Shown here: positions 1-6,051 of the stretch, in pieces
Layout: every line of letters begins with the position of its first letter
How positions within the stretch are numbered: position 1 is the stretch's first letter
Assembly (NCBI GenBank): GCA_018304505.1
Contig: JAGVWA010000021.1
Span: 1 to 6,621 of the forward strand
Length of the DNA: 6,621 nt
Direction: 5' to 3'
DNA from: Nanobdellati archaeon
GTDB lineage: Archaea > B1Sed10-29 > JAGVWA01
The notes under the pieces: model-generated
Told to the model about the DNA's origin: nothing
The model's input: only the letters and a program-made list of their open reading frames with translations
Databases searched by the model: none
Made by a program: the position numbers and the translations under genes

Positions 1-1441
1 GGTTAAGTGTCTTGCTGGCCAAGAATTTATCAAGGCTTCTCTTGATGCCTCAACAGATCAGTTGTGTATTAAGGCAACAGAAAGCCTCGACGGAGCAGGA
101 TCCTCAGCAACTTGTTTAACATTCACGCCAGTAAACACGTTTACCCAAACGGACATTAGTACCCCTCAATTTAGTGCTGCTATGCCGAGTGGCAAGCAGA
201 TTCTTGGCGTGTCCTCTGATGGGTCAAGATTCTTTCTAACAGACGGTCAACCATCAAGTAATCTTAAGACAAGTATTGATAATGGAGCAAATTGGGTAGC
301 TGGGGGGGATATCACTATCCCCCAGACTGGTGATTTCTCTGGATTCTTTTCTGACTCAACATTTGAACCAACAAAGGTATTTGCATTAACAGATGGTAGA
401 ACTACCCCCGCCGTCTCCCCATCAGTGCATAGCAGCACAGATGGTGCATCTTGGACTACCGTTGCTATACTAACTGTAGGACAGGCTGACGCTAGTACAG
501 CTGAGGACTTGTATTTTGTCGATGCGACAACAGCGTATATTGTAGGTCAGGACAGTGGGGAAGGAAGCACAAAATCGTACATAGCAAAAACAACAGACTC
601 TGGGGCTACATGGACAAAGATTGATAACCTTGATGATGGAACTGGAACGGCCTTGGATGTAATCGACATTGTCACATTAACGGTTAGTGGTAACACCAGA
701 TATGTTGTTATCGGCACAAACACTGCTAACAGCAAAGGAGTTATACGTTACTCTGATGACGCTTTAACATGGATTGAACTAGAGATTACCACGATGACCA
801 AGGGTCTTGCAATGGAGCTAGATGCAGATGGAAACGCCATAGGGGTATTCACAGATGGTACAAGTATCTTTATTTTTGAGAGCTCAAATGGAGTTGACTG
901 GACGCAGGTAGGAAGTGAATTCGGCTCAATGGACTCCCTTGCAGGGTTGTATCTCCATAAATTATCTGGACAATTATATGGAATAATCGAGAGCGTCGGG
1001 GCAATTATATATCAGGGTAGCGGAGTTGATTGGACAAAAGATACAGCTATTGGGAGCTTTATGAGTAGTAGTGTCTTGGGGATCGCATCAGCTGGGCAGA
1101 CCCTGTTAGTTGCAGGGGGGAGTGGTGCTGATACGAATGTAAAGCTCGCGATAAAAAATAGCGACACAGAGAGTGGTGGTGACACATTTACCTTGTTTGA
1201 AGGTGGTACTGAGAAAGCTTCTGACGCGACTGGAACAACACTCGCTTGTTTATCAGAAGATGTAACATCAAACACCATTGTTCCAACGTGCGTTTCAGTA
1301 AGCCTCTGTCCTACTGATGGCTCAGGCTGTTCAACGCTTGACGTTAAGAGAGGGGTAGGGTATGAATTTGAGTTAGAGCAATCGATAGACAGCGGTGCAG
1401 AGACACTAGTTGGCAAGATCTTCGCCGGCGAAGGCCAATAA
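1..1441 (+). CDS. Asp-box (BNR/sialidase-like) beta-propeller surface protein, 5'-truncated
   Basis: The frame is open from base 2 with no stop before the TAA at 1439-1441, so the true start lies left of the window; TTG at 62 is only an internal codon. About 479 codons are visible. Six Asp-box-like motifs (S/T-x-D-x-G-x-x-W pattern) have their Trp codons at about 293, 452, 611, 770, 899 and 1031, for example STDGASW, TTDSGATW and SSNGVDW. The spacing is 53, 53, 53, 43 and 44 residues, as expected for successive blades of a beta-propeller. Asp boxes occur in sialidases, sortilin-type proteins and many secreted proteins with no enzyme activity. No sialidase catalytic residues can be assigned, so an enzyme call is not supported. 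After the propeller is a Thr/Ser-rich region with four Cys (codons near 1247, 1289, 1307, 1328) that could form disulfides. Three more Cys precede the first blade. No C-terminal membrane anchor is seen. An extracellular location is inferred from composition and from the secreted neighbour, because the N-terminus is missing. Confidence 0.8.
   Translation, partial: VKCLAGQEFIKASLDASTDQLCIKATESLDGAGSSATCLTFTPVNTFTQTDISTPQFSAAMPSGKQILGVSSDGSRFFLTDGQPSSNLKTSIDNGANWVAGGDITIPQTGDFSGFFSDSTFEPTKVFALTDGRTTPAVSPSVHSSTDGASWTTVAILTVGQADASTAEDLYFVDATTAYIVGQDSGEGSTKSYIAKTTDSGATWTKIDNLDDGTGTALDVIDIVTLTVSGNTRYVVIGTNTANSKGVIRYSDDALTWIELEITTMTKGLAMELDADGNAIGVFTDGTSIFIFESSNGVDWTQVGSEFGSMDSLAGLYLHKLSGQLYGIIESVGAIIYQGSGVDWTKDTAIGSFMSSSVLGIASAGQTLLVAGGSGADTNVKLAIKNSDTESGGDTFTLFEGGTEKASDATGTTLACLSEDVTSNTIVPTCVSVSLCPTDGSGCSTLDVKRGVGYEFELEQSIDSGAETLVGKIFAGEGQ
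304..323. repeat. 8-bp perfect inverted repeat with 4-base loop inside the propeller gene
   Basis: GGGGGATA at 304-311 and TATCCCCC at 316-323 are exact reverse complements separated by TCAC. The left arm is part of a run of seven G (302-308). The element lies within the first recognised propeller blade and codes for Gly-Gly-Asp-Ile-Thr-Ile-Pro, so it may be a chance result of codon choice. No regulatory role is shown. Confidence 0.5.
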
Positions 1442-1498
1442 GTCATGCTCCTTTTGAACTATGGCATCAGGGCTTCATCCTGAGTGTAAAAGTTTTAT

Positions 1499-1513
1499 AG
1501 AAATCTTTATATA
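1499..1513 (+). promoter_or_regulatory. Archaeal BRE + TATA promoter of the 849-residue surface gene
   Basis: A purine-rich AGAAATC (1499-1505) is followed directly by TTTATATA (1506-1513), a close match to the archaeal BRE/TATA-box consensus. The TATA centre is about 21 nt before the ATG at 1531. Transcription should therefore start at or within a few bases of the start codon, giving a leaderless or nearly leaderless mRNA. No Shine-Dalgarno-like sequence precedes the ATG, which agrees. A weaker TATA-like TTTTAT lies at about 1493-1498. The 89-bp gap after the propeller gene means this gene has its own promoter. Confidence 0.8.
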
Positions 1514-1530
1514 CTACGTTCTCCAAAATT

Positions 1531-4080
1531 ATGAGCGTGAGGGTGAAAGGGGCGCAACTGTTACTTGGGTATTTGATATTATCTCTACTTTTTAGTTTAG
1601 GTTTTGCAGAGCCTGATTGGTTGAGCAGGGAGTGGGGGTATTCAAAGAATATCTCTATTAATAGCTCTGTTAATGTTGTTGATTATCAGGTTAAGCTTGA
1701 GTTTCCTGTGTCTGAGTATGCGGGTAAGATGAATGGTAATGGTTCAGACTTGCGGTTTTTTGACGACAACGGAACTGCGTTGCCGTTCTATGTTTCTGAT
1801 TGGAGGGGTAATGGGACTGCGACTGTGTGGGTTAAGGTTCCTGAATTACTAGTAGGCGTGCCTAAGGTCATCACCATGTATTACGGAAACCCCAACGCTG
1901 AGTCAATGAGTAATGGTGAAGCTACATTTATCTTTTTTGAAAGTTTTGAAAATAAGACATTCAAAACACCTTATAGAACTTCTTCGGTTGAGTTGAATGA
2001 TTCGCCCGATGGGGGCTGGGTGATGATGAGTTATCCTGGACTTAAGAGCGGAGATGGAAAAACTCATTTTGTTGGTGATACAAGGTACAATTTTAGCACG
2101 CTTAACATAAGTTTGTTGAATGTTGAGATAAACGTTAAGATGAAGGATGGTAATTCGAGTTATACGGGGAAGGTAGGAGTTATCGAGCAGGCTGTCGCCG
2201 TTAATGATAAAGACCTTGGAATTAGTCTAAATACAATTAATACTGATACTAAGTATAAAGACGTAAATCTCTTTGGCATTGAGATGACGTGGTCTGCTTT
2301 TTTTGCTCAAAACCTAACACATGAGAGCCTCTTAAATGGTATTGTTAGGACCCCTGATTGGAGGACGATCACCATCACAATCGGTGAGGGCGCTTTTATG
2401 ACAACTTATATGGATGGGCAAAAATTGTTTAGTAACCAGCACTATCAGCTGCCTAAGTGGTTATATCTTGGGGACTTTAAGCACAGCGGGGATCCTATTG
2501 AGAGATCAGATGAGCAAAAAATTGCTAGATACAGGACGTATTATGATCAATTGATGTTGTCGAGGTACATTGCGAAAAAGCCTGCTGTGACCTTTGGGGC
2601 TGAGTTTGAGTATGTGAACTCAAAGCCGGTAATAGTGAACATTTCCTTGCCGGATGAGATTGTGGCTTACAATTCGTATAACATAACTGTTGTGGCTACT
2701 GATGCAGACAATGATGAGTTGAACATTAGTAGTGATCACTGGTTACTGCAGGACATGGGCAGTTACTTTGTTCTTGAACCCACGGTGTTTGATGCGGGGG
2801 ATTATGAGGCGAACATTACCGTGTCTGATGGCATTGATTTTGTAATTGAGACTATAAACTTTACCGTAAAATCAGGCTTAGTGCTGATTCCAGAGGAAGC
2901 GGAGAATGATACCTTGGAGCCATTTGTGCCTGCAGGCATTGATGGTGAGGACCAAGTTACAGCTGACGATGTTGTCCCGGAATCAGAAACTCCGGTAGAG
3001 GAAACGCCAGACTTTACAACTTTAGCGAGCATTACGGCTATTATTAATGGTTCAAGTCTGGAGTTTGATCACAGCATCTTTAAGTGGAATGCATTGGAAA
3101 ACGAGCAGAGGCAAAAAATAGTCTTTGAAGAGGGCTTGCCTCTTGGTTCTTCATTTGATTATCTTACGTCGCCAGCGCTTGAATTATTCGGCACGGAGTA
3201 CCTCATAGACGTGCCTGCTTCGAGGGCGTATGCTGATGGTTCGTTAGCAGAGTCAAAACTTGTATTGCTGCAGGGGGGCATGGTGGCTTTAGCTTCTGGG
3301 TCCGCTGTTCAGTTGCCAGGGGGTATTCAGGTTGTTGGTCTTTCTGGAACTAACATTTCGGATACTGCTTTTGTTAGTTTTTCATTTATTGTGCCACAGG
3401 ATGATGGTTCAAATAAGACGTATGTTACATCGATGCTTGGCTCAAATTCAATGCAGGAGTTTGATGGTGGTAATATCGTAGTGTATGTTGAGTTTGTTGG
3501 TAGGGTAGGGGATGCTGACTACGTTGCACGTTTCGCTATTGGTGGGCCACGGTTGATCTTGGAGTCTGGTAAAACTATTCAGTCTCCGGATAGTGGTTTT
3601 GAGTGGCGCGTTGATAAATTGAACGGCACTGGTAGTGGGTTATTGACGCTTGATGTCGCACGTATCAGGCCGCAGGTAGATGAAATAATTGATGGTCTAG
3701 TGTTGAATGTTTCTGATCAAGGGCCGTGCGAATCACCAAGCTCTTTGGAGTGCTCCAACAGGTTTACAGACGTTGAGAAGGCTGTGGTGTTAAAGATTCT
3801 TTCTGTTATGGCTACTGAGTCGATCAAGAGCATGCCTGAGGCGCAGAAGCAGAGGTGGCGTGAGTCTGCGCAGAAGAAGTCGTTAGGAACGAGAACTCGG
3901 GAGGCCGTTGGTTCACTTGGTACTCGGTCGAGGAATGCTATTGTGCAGACGCCCCAAGCAATCGGAAAGTTGGGCAGCGGCATCGCGTCAAAGGCCGCGG
4001 GTCTGAAGAGCAGCATAGCGGTGCCTAAGTTCACTAAGACTAAGGCCGCGGTGTCGAACCTCGCGTTCTGGAAAAAGTGA
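1531..4080 (+). CDS. Secreted multidomain surface protein: DUF2341, Ig-like and S-layer-like regions, basic C-tail
   Basis: This 849-residue protein begins with a signal peptide (hydrophobic core about residues 8-25, likely cleavage after GFA-26). Residues about 35-125 are a typical DUF2341 domain, with the hallmarks LRFFDDNGTALPFYV and ITMYYGNPNA. Residues about 130-360 look like a concanavalin/LamG-type jelly roll, often found after DUF2341. Residues about 365-448 form an Ig/cadherin-like domain (ATDADNDELNIS, DAGDYEANITVSDG). An acidic Pro/Glu linker spans about 453-497. Residues about 498-725 are beta-rich and recall archaeal S-layer modules (FGTEYLIDV, then KLVLLQGG, then a GG-IQVVG strand); this match is from memory of the family and less certain. 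Two Cys (733, 741) may form a disulfide loop. The last 80 residues are strongly basic (about 17 K/R against two E). Roughly 20 N-x-S/T sequons suggest N-glycosylation. ATG 1531 fits the promoter and signal peptide, but GTG 1537 and 1543 are also possible starts. No transmembrane anchor is visible after the signal peptide. Probable role: structural or adhesive envelope protein. Confidence 0.88.
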   Translation: MSVRVKGAQLLLGYLILSLLFSLGFAEPDWLSREWGYSKNISINSSVNVVDYQVKLEFPVSEYAGKMNGNGSDLRFFDDNGTALPFYVSDWRGNGTATVWVKVPELLVGVPKVITMYYGNPNAESMSNGEATFIFFESFENKTFKTPYRTSSVELNDSPDGGWVMMSYPGLKSGDGKTHFVGDTRYNFSTLNISLLNVEINVKMKDGNSSYTGKVGVIEQAVAVNDKDLGISLNTINTDTKYKDVNLFGIEMTWSAFFAQNLTHESLLNGIVRTPDWRTITITIGEGAFMTTYMDGQKLFSNQHYQLPKWLYLGDFKHSGDPIERSDEQKIARYRTYYDQLMLSRYIAKKPAVTFGAEFEYVNSKPVIVNISLPDEIVAYNSYNITVVATDADNDELNISSDHWLLQDMGSYFVLEPTVFDAGDYEANITVSDGIDFVIETINFTVKSGLVLIPEEAENDTLEPFVPAGIDGEDQVTADDVVPESETPVEETPDFTTLASITAIINGSSLEFDHSIFKWNALENEQRQKIVFEEGLPLGSSFDYLTSPALELFGTEYLIDVPASRAYADGSLAESKLVLLQGGMVALASGSAVQLPGGIQVVGLSGTNISDTAFVSFSFIVPQDDGSNKTYVTSMLGSNSMQEFDGGNIVVYVEFVGRVGDADYVARFAIGGPRLILESGKTIQSPDSGFEWRVDKLNGTGSGLLTLDVARIRPQVDEIIDGLVLNVSDQGPCESPSSLECSNRFTDVEKAVVLKILSVMATESIKSMPEAQKQRWRESAQKKSLGTRTREAVGSLGTRSRNAIVQTPQAIGKLGSGIASKAAGLKSSIAVPKFTKTKAAVSNLAFWKK

Positions 4081-4104
4081 GTTAGCGACGTTTTCTAGAC
4101 AGGA

Positions 4105-4115
4105 TTTTTTATTTT
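4105..4115 (+). terminator. Poly-T archaeal-type terminator of the 849-residue gene
   Basis: T6-A-T4 lies 25 bases after the TGA of the surface gene. T-rich tracts in the non-template strand without a strong hairpin are the usual intrinsic terminator of archaeal RNA polymerase. It sits in the 42-bp gap between two convergent genes. For the opposite gene only a weaker run is seen: A5 at 4072-4076 on this strand, which is T5 on the other, inside the end of the surface gene. Confidence 0.55.
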
Positions 4116-4122
4116 GAGCCTT

Positions 4123-5238
4123 TTATCGTCTCAATCCAAGGGTTGTTTTTTCCTGCTTTTTGCGTGCTTGTTGTGCTGCCTCTTCTGCCTTTTTATGCAA
4201 TGCGAGGCGCTGTTTGGCCCTTAGTTTTGCCTCTAATGCACGTGCCCTGCTTGTATTGATGTCTTTTCTTGTTTGTTCATTGTGGCTTGAGGATGATCTG
4301 AGAATGGGGGCTTCGTGGTAACTAACCCCTGGCTCCGCGTAGCCGATGAAGCGTGCTTGTGGTGGCTGCCGTACTGTTTTTTCGATCCGTTGCTCTCGTG
4401 CCCGTGCTATTGCTTGCGGTGTATGGTAAATCCTTAGTAAGCGTGCTTGCCGTGACGCGTTTTCGTGCATTCTTAATGGTGGTGTGGGGACTGGTCGTAG
4501 TCCGAGTGTGATTTGTCTGGCGTGTTCTTGTGCAACTTGTGCGGGGCTTCCTGCTGCTCTAAGCTCCCTATATAGTGTTTGCTGCTTTTTCTTGAATTCG
4601 CGTGCCAGTGCGAGTTCTTGCTTCGCGAGGTGGGTTGTTGTTTCGCCCTGTGTGATTGATTGTTTTCGCAGCTCTTTTAACTTGTCATAAGCCTGCTTCC
4701 TAAGTTCAGTATTGGTGATTTTCATTTGATTTCTCGCAGCTAAAGTATCGGTAAGCACAGTCCTTATTTTTGCTTTTTTGTAAATGAGCTTGCCGGTTTT
4801 TTCCCAGACTTCTCTGTCTAGGGTTTTCCCGATTTTGGTTTGGGAAACTATCCCGCGTCTTAGTTGTTGTTGTTCTTCTTTGGTTTCTAGTCCTGAGTAG
4901 GCTTCTAGGAATGTTACGCGTTCCTCTTCAGTTTTTAGGCTGTTTAAGGTTTTAGATATTTGTGTTGCTTCTCTTTCTCTGTCTGTTAGTGGTTTTACGA
5001 AACTTGTTAGTGTGTGTTTTCGTTCTCCTGGTGGTAGTTGTTGTATGGCTTCTTCTAGTTTTGAGGCGATTGTGTTTCCTAGGTTGAGTTTGATTTGTTG
5101 GATTGTTTTGCCTTCGTGTTTTGATATTTCTGATAGCCTTTTGAGTTCTCCTTCGTATAGGGTTTGTATGTTCATTTGTTGGGCGATTTGTTGTAGTTCT
5201 GGGCGTATTGGTATTGCTGCTCGTTCTTTGGGTGTCAT
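4123..5238 (-). CDS. Basic Gln-rich helical (coiled-coil) protein, unknown function
   Basis: The product is 371 residues and I do not recognise the family. It has no signal peptide or membrane segment, so it is probably cytoplasmic. Residues about 15-130 are mixed-charge helices (for example LKRLSEISKHEGKTIQQIK and LKTEEERVTFLEAYSGLE). Residues about 175-228 are a K/Q/E-rich coiled-coil candidate. Residues about 245-258 are proline-containing (LRPVPTPPLR). Residues about 330-371 form an Ala/Lys/Arg-rich helix ending in basic residues. The strong positive charge would suit binding to nucleic acid or to an acidic partner, but no known motif shows this. Codons 231-278 lie in the 144-bp segment repeated at 6123-6266. 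The ATG at 5238 is 14 bases after the stop of the 154-residue gene and no promoter is visible in the gap, so the two are probably co-transcribed. No Shine-Dalgarno sequence is present. Confidence 0.85.
   Translation of the reverse strand: MTPKERAAIPIRPELQQIAQQMNIQTLYEGELKRLSEISKHEGKTIQQIKLNLGNTIASKLEEAIQQLPPGERKHTLTSFVKPLTDREREATQISKTLNSLKTEEERVTFLEAYSGLETKEEQQQLRRGIVSQTKIGKTLDREVWEKTGKLIYKKAKIRTVLTDTLAARNQMKITNTELRKQAYDKLKELRKQSITQGETTTHLAKQELALAREFKKKQQTLYRELRAAGSPAQVAQEHARQITLGLRPVPTPPLRMHENASRQARLLRIYHTPQAIARAREQRIEKTVRQPPQARFIGYAEPGVSYHEAPILRSSSSHNEQTRKDINTSRARALEAKLRAKQRLALHKKAEEAAQQARKKQEKTTLGLRR
4406..4549. repeat. 144-bp direct repeat, copy A (inside the 371-residue gene)
   Basis: This segment matches 6123-6266 in the same orientation at 142 of 144 positions. 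The differences are C/G at 4417 versus 6134 and C/T at 4450 versus 6167. Both fall at third codon positions of the 371-residue frame and are silent (Pro CCG/CCC and Arg CGG/CGA). The repeat is 48 codons long and encodes residues from SPAQVAQEH to TPQAIA. Identity drops sharply at both edges. Confidence 0.95.
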
Positions 5239-5252
5239 TGAAACAAAGAGTT

Positions 5253-5717
5253 TTAAGTTGATGTCGGTGCGGCCTGTGAAGATTTTAAATTCTGTAGATT
5301 ATGTTGCCGTCGACTTTTGTATCTATCTAGTTCATTTAGCGCTTGTGAAATTGCCCTTCTACGTTTGAATTCAAGTGCTGCTGCACCTGCTATGGCTGCT
5401 GGTAATGCTGGTAAAAATAGAGGTGTTAAAGCACCTAAAAAAATGGTCTCAACAGCTATTGCTTTTCCGCCAAGTGCACCAATTATACTTGCGGCACCTG
5501 TGCGTTTTATTCTGCTGGTGCGTTGGGTAATCATTTTGCCATACCATTGTTCATACTCGTTTTTTATAGCTGCATTCTCTTGTGCTTCCGCCAGAATTTG
5601 GCGAAGTTTGGGGTCATTTGGCGCGGTTCTTAATTCTTTTTCTAGAGTTGTAATATGTTCTTCAAGATTTTTATATGAGCTAATATCGTTGAATACTAGT
5701 TCTAGATTTGCTGCCAT
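5253..5717 (-). CDS. Small protein with coiled-coil N-terminus and central hydrophobic membrane segment
   Basis: The product is 154 residues, of no family I recognise. Residues about 14-58 form a charged helix or coiled coil (LEEHITTLEKELR, LRQILAEAQENAAIKNEYE). Residues about 74-116 are hydrophobic and rich in Ala, Gly, Leu and Pro (FLGALTPLFLPALPAAIAG). This is long enough for one or two membrane passes or a re-entrant hairpin, and basic clusters flank it (RIKR at 69-72, KRRR at 118-121). The C-terminal third is basic and helical. Positive charge on both sides of the core would favour a hairpin with both ends in the cytoplasm; this is inference. ATG 5717 is supported by a TATA box about 25 nt upstream, implying a leaderless transcript. 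The 371-residue gene follows after 14 bases, so this is probably the first gene of a two-gene operon and may tether that basic protein to the membrane. An ORF on the opposite strand over the same bases is Ser/Ala/Ile-biased and was judged a shadow. Confidence 0.82.
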   Translation of the reverse strand: MAANLELVFNDISSYKNLEEHITTLEKELRTAPNDPKLRQILAEAQENAAIKNEYEQWYGKMITQRTSRIKRTGAASIIGALGGKAIAVETIFLGALTPLFLPALPAAIAGAAALEFKRRRAISQALNELDRYKSRRQHNLQNLKSSQAAPTST

Positions 5718-5738
5718 GTATTATAAAAGACGGTTTGG

Positions 5739-5746
5739 TTTTTAAA
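5739..5746 (-). promoter_or_regulatory. TATA box for the 154-residue membrane-protein gene
   Basis: On the minus strand this reads TTTAAAAA, centred about 25 nt before the ATG at 5717. That is the spacing expected for a leaderless archaeal promoter. It lies in the 43-bp A/T-rich gap after the 96-residue gene, so transcription probably restarts here. A second A/T-rich TTTTATAAT is too near the ATG (about 5721-5729) to serve as the TATA box. Confidence 0.6.
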
Positions 5747-5760
5747 TTGATGTTTAAAAA

Positions 5761-6051
5761 TTAGATACTATCTAACTCTGCTTCTAACCTAGCTCGAGTA
5801 AATTCCCTATCTATGCGTATCCCTTCTTCTAGTAGTGCCATTAGTGGGTTTTCTTTTCTGAGTCGTTCTTGCTCGCGCTTTTCTGCCTCGATTTCGGCTT
5901 GTCTTTCTTTGGCCATTTGTTTGTCAAAGTCTGTAAACCACATACTTTTTTTCAACTCTCTTCGGGTTTTGCTTTCGCTTAGATTCTCGAATTGTCGTAG
6001 TATACTTTGCGTAGGGGGTGTATAAAAAGTAGCATGGTCAGGCTTCGGCAA
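5761..6051 (-). CDS. Small charged coiled-coil protein, TTG start, unknown function
   Basis: The product is 96 residues, unrecognised, with no signal or membrane segment. Residues about 10-40 are mixed (TPPTQSILRQFENLSESKTR). Residues about 43-96 are an almost uninterrupted charged helix (DKQMAKERQAEIEAEKREQ and LMALLEEGIRIDREFTRA), a coiled-coil candidate. A TGA lies directly before TTG 6051 in this frame, so no earlier start is possible. The next in-frame Met is residue 37 (5943), which would remove a third of the protein. With the TTG start the gene overlaps the TGA at 6038-6040 of the upstream frame by 14 bases, a common arrangement for coupled genes. A weak TATA-like GTTTACCATA lies about 20-30 nt upstream on the minus strand. 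The start is uncertain; the C-terminal two thirds are firmer. Confidence 0.68.
   Translation of the reverse strand: MPKPDHATFYTPPTQSILRQFENLSESKTRRELKKSMWFTDFDKQMAKERQAEIEAEKREQERLRKENPLMALLEEGIRIDREFTRARLEAELDSI

Noticed and set aside
1012-1446. 144-codon ORF on the minus strand opposite the propeller gene
   Set aside because: It is antisense to a clear Asp-box coding frame, and its Ser/Pro/Val-rich product has no recognisable structure.
3943-3971. TPQAIGK in the surface protein's tail resembles TPQAIAR in the 371-residue protein and its copy
   Set aside because: The shared DNA is only about a dozen bases, in opposite gene orientations, with no similarity around it; probably chance.
4406-4549. 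Repeat pair as ends of a mobile element or composite transposon
   Set aside because: No transposase, terminal inverted repeats or target duplications are seen, and both copies lie in coding sequence in the same frame family.
5012-5368. 118-codon plus-strand ORF rich in Cys and Ser
   Set aside because: It is the complement of A/C-rich coding sequence of the 371-residue gene and crosses the junction of two real genes.
5317-5745. 142-codon ORF on the plus strand opposite the 154-residue gene
   Set aside because: The minus-strand frame gives heptad-like helices, a bounded hydrophobic core and a well-placed TATA box. The plus-strand frame gives a Ser/Ala/Ile-biased shadow.
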